This document shows, piece after piece, positions 31,601-43,000 of a stretch of 64,000 bases of DNA (its first letter is position 1; every line of letters begins with the position of its first letter). The position numbers and the translations under genes were made by a program. Below the pieces are notes generated by a model, which was given only the letters and a program-made list of their open reading frames with translations, was not told the DNA's origin and did no database searches. The stretch is from Ustilago trichophora (lineage: Eukaryota > Basidiomycota > Ustilaginomycetes > Ustilaginales > Ustilaginaceae). The DNA is taken from NCBI GenBank assembly GCA_900323505.1, contig OOIN01000008.1:806001-870000 (forward strand), written 5' to 3'.

Positions 31601-33105
31601 TGGATACGAGCGACGCAGGCCTTGCACCTGATGTGAGGAGCGAAAGAGCCAGCGTATATGGACCGTCTGCACTGGGACACAATACCAGTCGAAGTTCGCC
31701 CATCGCTCACTTCTCGTCAAAAGAAGCATCGGGAAGCAGTGGCGAGCAAGCCAAGAACGTCGGGGGCGATACGAGTCAATCTCACCTGCCAGAGGCGGCT
31801 GCTCTCGCAGCCGGGGCTGCGGCAGTATCGCAACGACAACGCTCCTATCCAAGCCTGTCAAGCCAACACTCGAGTGCGCGTTCTCGAGCTGGAGGCTACG
31901 CAGCCAGCCACTCCAACTCTTCCATGAGCGGAAGGAGGACCGCGAGCGATAGCACTGGCCTCGACAGCCTCAGCGCCATAGCACAACTGAGCTCTCGAAG
32001 CACGGGAAGCGCCTCGACACGTTCTGGATATCGCTCCAGCAGCCGTGGTGGAAGGTCCCACCGAAGTGAAGCCAGCTTGGGCAGCGGTGCTTCCACTGGA
32101 GCAGCGAGCTACAGTCCGAGCGGGGTCTTGAGCAGAGGCAACACCACCAGCACGCGTGGTTTGGCTGACGACTCGGCTCTGACAGGCAGTGCCACTTACT
32201 ATGCTTCACGAAGCAGCGGCGAAGCGTCCAGTCGCATGGCTGATGCAGAGGACGCCGGCATGACCGAAGCAGACTTGACCAGCAGTCGCGCGACTCAAGG
32301 CGGCAGTAGTTCACTCGAAAGACGGAAAAGGCCTCGAAGCGCCAGCGTCGATGGACTGAGCCGTCTAGACAGTCTTCGAGAAGTACGCGAGGCTTCCGAT
32401 CCTTTCGGCGACGCCGAGGCCGTTCCCGACGTTCCGCCAATCATTCCTCCCGCTGGTGGTCACTATCCTAGCGAGTCACTTGGCGCAGCAGTCTCGAGGT
32501 CGGTAGCTCGGGACGTCCGACAGCAGCCCAGCTCTCCAGCCGAAGATGGCGTTGGTGACGATTCAGGTAGCAACTATCTACGGTCACAGCCAATGCCTCA
32601 GCGAAGTCGCATTCGCTCGTTGCAACCTGGTACATCTGCTCCGGCTCCTACCGCCTTGGCACCATCACTGTCTACACCTTCGCTCAACTCTTTCAGCCGA
32701 GTGGAGCTGGGCCATTCTGAATCTCAACCTGGAATGCCATCAACAGGCAGCGGAAGCCTATCTGGTATCCCCGCATCGGCAAGCTGGAGACCTTCGCCAC
32801 GTGTTGCCAGTGCAGCTCAGCGAGCAGCTGAAGCGCAAGCCGCACTTCTCCAAACCCAGGAGGCGGGTAACTTTGGAGGACCTACGCCTCCTCGTTCTCA
32901 GGCAGCTTCTCCAACTGCTGCCGAGGCAAGAGCCAGCGCAGGCGCATCCTACAACTGGGCAGATCTTGACACAACCTTCCGACAGCCCGATCGTAGATAT
33001 GCCAGTGCCGATCTGGAGCATGCGGAGGGCGACACTTCGGCCACACAGGAGGATCCTGACCGTTCCAACAAGTCTTTTGAATGGCCCAAGTTCCTTCGCT
33101 TCTGA
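28654..33105 (+). CDS. Large Ser/Ala/Gly-rich single-pass membrane protein, function unknown
   Basis: The first ATG of the open frame (28654) gives 1483 residues. I do not recognise the family. The N-terminal 215 residues are Ser/Thr/Pro-rich and mucin-like, preceded by a short Tyr/Val-rich segment (LSYSPVDTNVIQYTSTLTQV). One strong membrane span lies at about residues 222-245 (IAGIVIGAFFALLLLLLLLL), followed by CCLRRRRKKR. The remaining 1,230 residues are a probable cytosolic tail, Ser/Gly/Arg-rich with repeated Ala/Gly blocks. The layout resembles fungal cell-wall sensors and other plasma-membrane O-glycosylated proteins: glycosylated ectodomain, Gly-rich span, long disordered tail. There is no signal peptide at this start, so the true 5' end is probably in an upstream exon, possibly 27834-27920. 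The function is unknown. Confidence 0.8.
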   Translation: MATLPQQAPGPGPTAQALPSYLSYSPVDTNVIQYTSTLTQVVYDPQGNFGPYVTTNLVQGTTTSIDYSIVQVPLLYTGPFPAPDLGTLYTTPGQSLPSATSAAPTSATVGSSASNASPTQTAAPSSAATNTAGTATSTQEGSVTAESAPTITPTSTVPPDSSASSLSAAPTTAPSSTVSPSSSTATNPGSSTSTTSGESSATTTGVPNPNVRAAKDLSGGQIAGIVIGAFFALLLLLLLLLCCLRRRRKKRQQQKVLAAATGGGGAGGSSRAGGGARGNYAAIGAGAAAAGLGASGAAAAGRRGSLGSDDWEEDHLTGSGAGSGFFVVGGRRLGPDRRASMASRRSRASAGGGGRYTAANVAPASAQNAAKTTGLASLAAAGAGFLGAAFGLGKKKKKNRVEIEEEQPLSDEDLGDGSMAERRGLMPYHDSPGSGYGSGREMREASPQVLGPAAALLGAAGAGGAAAAYGANRGHGSEAGFPQRSQYMPGYGGASMSRPPSSAFSGSGASSSGPGSSSNATGVTSSSHTQRAGGPSAMSSSNSTGGFTTSGSGASLPPPPRAPRSSPQSSVQTYGNLNPASSATPFSSPATGTDANTSALTGQNPRFSADTTDSATSATGGLNPALLGIGAGALGGLGALAAGHRESDGSTYSRHNLTLSSDMRGSHVSEMSAEELSHLRSTDPERYSRFISTGSTLLGPDYQPSPDLDADSKDPSGSTNASPFQAGTMGTGTTAFQRTRLATIRSVGEFGEKGDSSGPVTQSTGSRTTSSQAFTSMHAASAASGSLGASSGSRHVTSPLPVYEPQQLQAGETLPHYTFHDQPATSMRHSDTELIQSTVSEGQGRFVTPPDSPRNTLGGAMSLRSAERPSSEAHRYADASDSDFGEAAGLENVQGDQHGTELAERGVASAGILGGVAAGWRRLTMGQYAWIPGASSSRGHQNSSFEDSSGDLIDVEGRFSHDQGQRPSEDSSRLIHQRRASRLDTSDAGLAPDVRSERASVYGPSALGHNTSRSSPIAHFSSKEASGSSGEQAKNVGGDTSQSHLPEAAALAAGAAAVSQRQRSYPSLSSQHSSARSRAGGYAASHSNSSMSGRRTASDSTGLDSLSAIAQLSSRSTGSASTRSGYRSSSRGGRSHRSEASLGSGASTGAASYSPSGVLSRGNTTSTRGLADDSALTGSATYYASRSSGEASSRMADAEDAGMTEADLTSSRATQGGSSSLERRKRPRSASVDGLSRLDSLREVREASDPFGDAEAVPDVPPIIPPAGGHYPSESLGAAVSRSVARDVRQQPSSPAEDGVGDDSGSNYLRSQPMPQRSRIRSLQPGTSAPAPTALAPSLSTPSLNSFSRVELGHSESQPGMPSTGSGSLSGIPASASWRPSPRVASAAQRAAEAQAALLQTQEAGNFGGPTPPRSQAASPTAAEARASAGASYNWADLDTTFRQPDRRYASADLEHAEGDTSATQEDPDRSNKSFEWPKFLRF

Positions 33106-33509
33106 TCCAGTCCTCTACGCTGACCTCATTCATGCCTCTGTTTCACCCACACTGTAGAGTAAATGATAGCATTCTTATCATCCTTCCCCGCTCTTTTTCC
33201 CAAGAGCACCGACTCCCTTCCCTCGAACAATGACCTATCTTCCCTTTGACCTCTCTGGACTCCGCTCACGACTCTTCACATCTGTATGCCGACGATCTGT
33301 AACGATGCTGTTTTCTTGTCAATTCCAATGCGATTTTCTCATCTTTTTCGCATTCTCCAGCCTGCATTTTCTGTCCTTGTTAGCCTTGTGCTTTTCGATA
33401 TGAGCTGTATGCCATCACCATCGTGGAGCCGATTTAAATTTCACTTTGTCGCCGACCTTGGCAAAGCTCAAGGTACAGTCAACTTGCACTTATCGAATAT
33501 CGACGGGAC

Positions 33510-33890
33510 TGGGGGAAAAGCATTCAAAATGTGAATTATTTATTTAGTGATAAATAATTTCGGAATTAAAGGTCATTTTAATGCAGAGATAAATATTTAT
33601 TGACACCCATTCCAGCCAACAAAAGCGAATCTAACATGACACCCCCAGAGATCTAACACTTGATACGGGGATCTAACAAATATTGAATACAAATTCATAG
33701 ATGTATAATAGAAATTGTATATCAAGGTCACATGATCAGTACAAAATCCCGATAATCATTCAAAGACAGTCTTGGGCCATCTCATTCAATATTTGAAAGA
33801 TGAAATTATTCAATTTTTAGCAGGGCCAAAAAATATCCCGGCCAAAATCCATTCATTGTGTGAAATATTCACCTTTCGAGAGATTCGATA
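33510..33890. other. AT-rich island with hairpin and ATCTAACA direct repeats
   Basis: Composition drops sharply in GC relative to both flanks. Inside are a perfect 10-bp inverted repeat with a 6-nt loop (AATTATTTAT at 33534-33543 and ATAAATAATT at 33550-33559), a self-complementary ATAAATATTTAT at 33589-33600, and three copies of ATCTAACA at 33629, 33651 and 33671, spaced 22 and 20 bp. It could be a replication origin, a scaffold-attachment site or a decayed insertion. Nothing in the sequence decides between these. Confidence 0.5.
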
Positions 33891-35080
33891 ACCGCGAGTT
33901 GACTGTAAGCTCTAAAACTTTCCGGTGTCGGAAGAATTAGTGCGGTGTGGCTTGGCGGAACACTTTTCGGACTCAGAAAGGAGGAAAAGCGCGCGGGGAA
34001 AAGATGCACAGTTTCAGCTTCCGCCCTGCGTCGATTACGTCTTCGTCAGAGGCTAGCAAAGACGAAAGTCTGACCAGTGACACCTTCGATGCGGCTCCGT
34101 CTAACACAGAGGAACGGATCTAATCCAGCCGGTCACCTTGCCTCCGCACAATCAAGCGAGATGGTCTGGCAAGTCAAGACATATCGAGAATAGGCAGACA
34201 TGGAACTTGGCCCCAGCAAACACCTACAGTGCTGGACTACAAGTGTGGAGTTAACTCGTACACTGGAGTGAACATTGTATTGCGTCTCGCCTACGGTGGT
34301 GCGAGCTTGCCCCGCTTTTTCCATTCAGATTCGCTTGTGAAGTATTGTTCATGCCTGCGATACGATCGCGATTGATAATCAGTCTTCACTGAATCGCTCT
34401 GCCGGCCATCACGACTTCCCCACACTCTGCGGCTCAGCGGTGCTTCTTCATCACTGTGCGGCATCGCAGTCAGACCCTCAGGACCTGACCGGGCGGAATT
34501 GGTGGACGGTGTATGCCGTTTCGTGTCGGCCCTCCGCAGCTGCTTCAACCAACAGTGAATAGATTTGCTGCATCAGGCCGAGTTGTGTCACGGAGAACCT
34601 CGTTACGGTGTCAATTGCCTCAATCTCAAGGCACATGTTCACTTGCCCTGAACAACAATGGCACTATCCGGCTCGGGGAGCGGTCCTTTGCAGTCCCGGA
34701 CGAGCGCACAGTGGTGTCCTGCCAAGATACCTTGCTGCCGATATTACAGCAAGGTCAAGGTGCGCAGAACGTTTCTTGCACAGTCGGATAGCTGGCTGGC
34801 GCGTGATGTCGCAGCCGTACAGCGCGGATAGCGGCGCTAACATACTAGCTGCACCAAACGCCTTGCAGCTGATTGCATATCTGTGAGACGCACCTCCATC
34901 TGCAGCCTCAATTTTGAGGGTGCTATCAAGTTACTTCCGACTCAGTCACGATGGTGCAGAGGAAGCACATGTACTCGCAGCGTGACATTTGCAGCTCAGA
35001 CGCCCCTCACGATCAAACCAGTCAAGTTTCTAGCGACAGTGCTGCAACAAAATCGTTGGGAGAATCTCAGGTAGGTCTGC

Positions 35081-35104
35081 AGGGCAGAGGGTAGGGCAGA
35101 GGGT
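35081..35104 (+). repeat. 12-bp tandem duplication
   Basis: Two adjacent perfect copies of AGGGCAGAGGGT lie in otherwise featureless intergenic sequence. Confidence 0.85.
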
Positions 35105-36154
35105 AGCGGCCTGCATCAACTAGCGTCTGCGTCCAAGCCGAGGCGCGAGGTGAAGCGACAGTGTCTAAGTGCGGACATCGAGGAACGACCAGCGGGTGGG
35201 GCCATCATCCCAGACTATCATCGCACTGATGGACGCCATCATCATGGTTTGGCGGACAACCAGACCAAGGCAACAAATTTAGCGCCGGCTCCGTCGGGCG
35301 GTCGCTTCGCCTTGGATATGATCAAGAAACACAATAGTCCCATCGAGCATGCGCGCCAAAAAGGGCTGAGCAAGTCATGTCTTGGTCGCTTATCATATGG
35401 ATGATGGAGGTTGTGTGTCTACTCTTTAGCCTTTCTGTTAGCACTCCCTTGACGATGTCTGACGTTGTGAAAGAGGAGGCACTTGACGACCATCGAAAAA
35501 CAAAAGAAAATAACGAAAAATTGGGGGGAAAAGGTTGTCTTCCTGCTGAAAAGAGCTGAAAAGGGACAGAAAAATAACATCTCTAGAAAAGGGATTTTGC
35601 ATAAACCCTCGAATTTGGCGAAGCACAGTTGGGCAGAGGGCGCTCAGTGCCGTCATCGTAGATGAAGCCTGCAGGTCGGCTCACGCCTTTTGCAGAACGA
35701 GGGTGTCGAGGCTAGCACGGCTGTGTTGAACGACGCTACACTTCACGCGCAACTTGGTCTTCGTCGTCACACGGCAGATCAGCGCTTCCTCAGCACCGTT
35801 GTTCAAAAACACAATTTTGACAAGCCGTCAGAGCGATCAAGGAACCAAGTGCTCGCCTGATGCTAAGTTGTTCAGATTGCTAGATTGATTCTACCGGGTC
35901 TGCTTCCAGCTGTCCGTCGACTACTGTGGTAGTGCTCTGTACAGCCGCTGATGCGAAAGCACCTTGTGGTGCCCACCAGATGAAGGAAAATGCGGCGTCA
36001 CAGGTGGGTCCTCACCACTAAGATGAAGTTTTGCGTGATCCTCCCTCCTCAACACTGCGTTTCTGCGTTGCGTCGCTGGTTTGTTTGGACTTGGTCTCTG
36101 ATCGTAGACGCGATCCTGGTCTGAGCCCTTTGCTTTGCTGGATCCCGGTGGGCA

Positions 36155-36160
36155 TATATA
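36155..36160 (+). promoter_or_regulatory. TATA-like box upstream of small mitochondrial-type gene
   Basis: TATATA in the context GGGCATATATACTC lies about 126-131 bp before the ATG at 36286. The spacing would suit a start site some tens of bases downstream. The evidence is positional only. Confidence 0.35.
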
Positions 36161-36285
36161 CTCATCGTAGCGGAAGTCATCCTGAGCTCGTTCCCTATCA
36201 CAGACCCGCAACTACACCTTTTTGCAAACGGCCCAGCGATTTTTCTCTCTTGACAACCTCACCTCAACCTAGCATCACTTTCATC

Positions 36286-36661
36286 ATGATCGCTTCTGCT
36301 GTCCGTCTCTCTGCCGCCCTGGCTCGTCAACCCGTTGTCGCTGTCGCCTCCACCGCTACCTCCGCTGGTCTCAAGACCTCGGCGACTTCTGCGGTCAAGG
36401 CCTCGACCACTTTGCGAAACCTTGATGGCCGCCTCTGGTCCAAGAACAGGTAAGTCTTTGCAAACTACATGCTCCTGCTAGCCATGTCCTTCTTCGCAAG
36501 CACCATGATCCTGACCAGTCGAAACGACTCGTTTTTGCTTCCCAACTAATAGGCTCCAAGTCGTCCTTGACCCCTCTGCACCGGCCCCGGCCGTCAAAGA
36601 GCCCAACTGGTCCAATGTTGCTGCTCGCATTCGTGATGCCAAGGACCTCGCTGGCTGCTAA
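36286..36661 (+). CDS. Small Ala-rich protein with mitochondrial presequence-like N terminus
   Basis: Exons 36286-36449 and 36553-36661 encode 90 residues. The 103-bp intron has a GTAAGT donor, a CTGAC branch site at about 36511 and an acceptor CTAATAG. The N-terminal 45 residues contain Arg/Lys, Ser and Ala with no acidic residues (MIASAVRLSAALARQPVV), typical of a mitochondrial targeting peptide. The rest reads LDGRLWSKNRLQVVLDPSAP and ends in EPNWSNVAARIRDAKDLAGC. I do not recognise the family. Biased codon use in exon 1 (GCC/GTC/CGT), the clean splice sites and the TATA-like box upstream argue that it is real and well expressed. Confidence 0.65.
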
Positions 36662-37419
36662 AGAAGCCAAGCCAGCGATCTTTGTTCTTTGATATGCATC
36701 TGTTCCCTTCGTCAGATTCTCTATCGCTCGCATTCGCAGTCCGCCCATCTTCATGGGCTTCATATGTATTTGTACCTGTATCTCTGTGTCTTCCTGTAAT
36801 CACAATCGCCACCACGCATACATTGCCTAGGTGAGCACTCCCATCAAGTACTGTGATCGTCGCAGATGTTCGCTCTTATGGTGTCAATGATGCTCGCGCC
36901 ACTGTTTGACACGCGGCCTGTAGCTCCGCAGGATGAGTAGTTCCCTATGCCCGGCATGTCCAGTCCTCTGAGCAGCTAGAGGACAAGCATCATGAATAAC
37001 TCTGACCTTTGTCTCGACCCCACATTCAAGGGTCCACATGCTCCATGTGTCGTAGTGGCGATGGCATTTTGCACTTTGTTGATGAGAGTCGAGACGCCGG
37101 TTGAAAGTGGTAAGCTGTCAAAAGCATGGAGCACAGTTGACGGAAGGAATGAAGATTGAATCGGCCGACAAGTTGGACCTCCTCCCAGCTCGATTCCTTC
37201 TGTCATCTTCTGGTGACCCGAGATCAGCAACCTGCGGAGCGGACCTGCGCCGGCGTAGTGTTGCGGTCTTAACATGGTGACGAAAAGCCAAAATTCGTGA
37301 CTGCGCATTTTTGAATTTCAGTTTGAGAGTGCTTTGCTGGAGTTAAGAGTTTTTTCAATTGGACCTGACCCTGATCCATTTGAATGTTGGTCGAGAGATT
37401 ACGAAAAAGATGCAGAGCA
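36662..37419. other. Intergenic region between small mitochondrial-type gene and E2 leader
   Basis: No gene is visible in this 760 bp. It should contain the 3' UTR of the preceding gene and part of the promoter of the E2 gene. Confidence 0.45.
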
Positions 37420-39009
<1,590 letters not shown>

Positions 39010-40089
39010 AGCCTCAAACGGTAACCGCAAAGCAGATTTCCTCGACTCTCCATCATCTCCGACTGCATCACGACTTCCTTCATATGACTGTGTGCGTCCG
39101 CAGCATGCTCCCGCAATTCAATCATGCAAAGCCCGAACTCTTCTTACGTCAATGACACACTGTAGCAGACAGCTGAGCGAACTAGCAGATCCACGTCGCT
39201 CGACTAGGTCGTGGAATGCTTCTCATGCTGCTTCGCTCCAAAAGTGTGCGCGCGTGTGTTGTGCACTGAAAGCTATGGTCTGAGCTTTGCTTGCGTTTCG
39301 TAACTACTGAGGTCCTCGCAGAGCACAAGGCGGCACAGATGTTCATCCCCATGTGACAGGAGCGCGGAATTCTCTTCCATAATTTTGGTGAGCTCCGGCA
39401 ACAATCAGCTGGTCAGGATCTTTACCCACAATGCTGGTGACATGGGCAATCCTGTCCTCTCTGGCAGAAGGCACTTTTCACCGAGCATCTTCCGCTCGTC
39501 TACTCTCCACCGCATCATTGCAGGCATGTCGTTGAAAGGATTGTGGTGCATGCTGTGATGCGGCTGGGGCTTTGGAAGCGGCACTCAAAAAGCTCGGCTC
39601 CGAAATTCGTGAGTGTCGCGCCTGAATATGCAATTCCCAATTTCGAGGTTTTTGGCTGAGCAGCATACCTCTCCTCATGCTGCTCCTTTTCACCCATCCA
39701 TCCATCCATCCTCACCTCCATTCAGCAGATGCAACAGATGCTGCGTCCTATCTCCGCCCTCTCAGCAAGTGGAAGATAGACTGCTTCGAGTATCTTTCAG
39801 CATCCAGCACTTCGACATCGACACGCTATAGAGGGAGCACCGTGCGAGCGCTTCCCATCAACCTCATACCCGAAACAGGTCTCCTTACCATCAGACCTTC
39901 CCTCGAACAATCTACCAACCTTCTTGGGATGAATTGATTCTTCCAATTTCCTTCATTCCAGCTCGTAGCCTCGCTGCTAAACATTCGGCCCAGAATTCCA
40001 GTGGCCCAGCGTCTCCAACCCCAGGATCATCCCGGTCGCTGCCAACTTCATCAAGCGACACGAGCAAGCCAACAACAAAAGACCCCGAT
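39010..40089. other. Intergenic region upstream of the Snt1-like gene
   Basis: About 1.1 kb has no independent gene. A (CCAT)4 repeat lies at 39694-39709. The Snt1 frame is open back to 39832 without an ATG. An acceptor-like CTTCATTCCAG ends at 39961, so an upstream coding exon cannot be excluded. Confidence 0.45.
39694..39709 (+). repeat. (CCAT)4 short tandem repeat
   Basis: Four perfect CCAT units lie in the upstream region of the Snt1-like gene. Confidence 0.85.
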
Positions 40090-43000
40090 ATGACCGACCC
40101 AAGGCGAAACCTTGGCGACGATGACGACGAAGAGGAGGAGGGAATGCTCAAGGTCGATGAAGAGGGTCAGATTGAAGATGACGGCGCCGACCAACAGGTG
40201 AGCCACTCTCGTCCTACCACTGAAGGGCGTTCCGTTTCCCTCGCTGACCGTCTCATGCCGCTTTCGGATGCATCACCAAAGAAGGCTGGCAGTGGGGCGC
40301 CATCTAGCTCATCCAACAACGGCTACGTATCTCCAAGGCACACCAACTTGGAACGAGATCGCGAGCGTGATCGATACCTCGAGACTTCACCTGGCCCCTC
40401 GTCCTATGCACCACAGCGCTCGAGGTTCGGGTATCCCGCCGAAACAGGCGCCTCGTATGGTGCCACATCAGCATATCCCTATCCTCCCAGCCATCGCGAA
40501 CCTCTTCGAGCAGAGCCTCCTTTTGCTTCCAGTTCTAGAACGCCAGTGTCCCGCGCAGAGAACAGACGCGGCTGGTATCCCTCATCCACTACACCACGAG
40601 GTCCAGATACGTATCGTCCAGGCGCCATCCGCGATCGGGAACGTGAGCGGGACCGAGACCGAGACCGAGATTGGGACTCGTTCCGTGACGGCGACAGAGA
40701 GAGGGAGTGGTCCGCTCTCGACAGGGATCGTGGCGAAAGGGATGCATACCGAGATTTGGTGGACAAGCGAAGGGATTGGCCGCCGCGCGATCGAGGCGCA
40801 GCTCCAGCCAGCTACGACATGGCCGACGCGCATCCACCATACCCACCATCTGCGAGCAGCAAGTATGGCTTCGACACTCGCGACTTTCCCGCCCGACGAC
40901 CTGCGTCACCACCAGCGCATTTGAGCAGGGATCGCGAGTTTGACGCTGATCGATCCAGGGATAGAGACCGTGATCGTACCAACGATCGTGATCAACGGAT
41001 AAGAGCGCCCAGCTCAGGATGGGGAAGTGGCATGCGTCAGTGGGGTAAACCTTCCGACGCAGGATGGGACTCTCGATCGGGCCGTCGTCCAGCTTCCGAG
41101 GACGCGCGCTCGGACACTTCGCATCGTCCATCCGGATCACGTTCGAACAACACGCCTCCACCTGCCGCATCCAGCGACACAGGCAACAAACCGATTGGAT
41201 CGGATCAAGCGTCGGAGAAGAGCGAGGTTAGAAGCAGGGACTTGTCTCCTCAGCCCGCACGATCCCCAGAACGTGATGTTGCTTCTGAAAAAGTAGCCGA
41301 ACATGAGCTCACAAAAGAGAGCGACGTCAAGGACAAGGTCCAGGAATCAGCAGAGTCTGTAGAGAACAAGCAAGAGGCTGATGCGGGCATCAAGCAGGAA
41401 ACAGGGGAAGGGCTTGACACGAAGCCCCAGAGTGCAGCGATGGAAGCGGAATTGGAAGCGAAAGCCAACGAAGTCGGCACTTCTGCGCCAACGAAAGTTG
41501 ATGCTGTAGAGACCAGCGAGCCAGAGGCAATAGCAGTACAGCAAGCATCGGAGACGGAGAGAGCAACCGAGGACGTATCAGCCAGAGATGCTTCCTCGGC
41601 GGATCAAGCTGCATTGAGTCAGGATGCCAAAATTAAGGCCCAGGCCTCTGCCAAGCCTTCGGAGCCGGCCCCGACAGTACAACACGAGGAGCCCACTCGC
41701 GAGCCAGAAGCCTTGCAATCTCAGTCAACACTTGAGCCCGCAACGCTGCGGGCCACCTCGCCTGAAGCCGTCGAGACCGAAGCTCTCACCGCAACAACCT
41801 CAAGTCCTGCGCGGTCGAAGGAGGAAGGGCAGGTCGATCCATCCGTCGCAGAAGCAAAGGTGGAAAGCACCGAAAGCGGCCGCGAGCATCAACCAGAAGC
41901 AGAGGTTGAGCAATCATCGCAAGTGTCGGCAACACGGCCAGGAAGCGCCAAGGATGAAGCAGTTGTAGAAGAGCAAGCAGCCGATGTTGCGCCAGTCAGC
42001 GCTGCTACTGCCACGTCTGTTGCAAACATTCAGCTTGGAAGCTCCGAAAGTGCAGATGAACCCATGCGGGGTGAGCATGAAACAATGATACAGAACACCA
42101 GCCAGGCCGAGGAGCAAGCCAAAGAAGCCGTGACCTCGCAGCTTATCGATTCGACATCGGCCACCGTCAAATCCGAGCAAACATCGGAGCTTCCGACCAT
42201 CGAAGCGGACGCGGCTACAATTGGTGATGCCACACTTCCTGACAAAGGCAATCCTGCCCCATCAAAGGGCACGTTGCCTGAGGCTGGCATTGTCGATTCA
42301 TCCGATGGCAAAGATGTGACTGCCAATTCACCGGTGCGACCCATTGACGAGTCAAACAAGGAGATCATCGCCGATGTCGACATGCCGGATGCACTTCCAG
42401 ACCAAGTACCACTGCTACAGGAGACATCTGAATCCAGAACGGATGAAGCAGCTTCTTTCGCTCCCTCTGCCGTCGCCATCACTTTGGAGAAAACGGGGCA
42501 GCAGTCGCAGGTGGATTCTGACTCACTCGCGGGGGCGGAGACTACTCAGAGTGAGCCTGCAGAGCCTCAAGCAATGGTTGAGGATGCACCTGCTACTATC
42601 CAGACCCAGCCTTCGGAGACGGGAACCTCTATGGAAACCAACAGTCTGGACGATACCGTAAAGTCGCAAGTTTCAGCAGCCGTGGTCCAGGTGGAGGCTG
42701 AACAGCCCGCATCCTTGGTGCTCGAAGCGCCTCCCGCACCCGTAGCAGTGGCTGAAAAAAAAGAGCCAGTCGATGCTCAGCCCAGCGATCACCCCAAATC
42801 TGCAATGGAGCCAAGCCTGACGGCTGTGGTGGAAGCCGAGGCACAGGCAGAGGAAGTAGCCACCAAGGTAGAAGAAGGACACATCGCCCCAAGCATCGCT
42901 AATGTGACGACGAACGCTCAGATCTCGAAGCAGCTCGATGAGTCTATGGAGGTAGACCAGCCCGACCACCAAGCTGATCAGCCACCAGCTGCCACCAATG

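Larger units (their letters stand above)
33106..36285. other. 3.2-kb gene desert with AT-rich island
   Basis: No protein gene can be supported. The first 400 bp are probably the 3' UTR of the membrane-protein gene. An AT-rich island (about 33510-33890) follows, then about 2.3 kb of mixed sequence with only short open frames, a 12-bp tandem duplication at 35081-35104, and a TATA-like box before the gene at 36286. I looked for long terminal repeats, transposase fragments and tRNA boxes and found none. Confidence 0.5.

Noticed and set aside
33510..33890. LTR or DNA transposon insertion in the AT-rich island
   Set aside because: I see no terminal inverted repeats at the edges, target-site duplication, primer-binding site or transposase fragment; it is kept only as an unexplained island.
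39934..40089. Extending the Snt1-like protein to 39934
   Set aside because: That position is a TTG codon; no ATG exists in the extension, so it can be coding only if an upstream exon is spliced in.
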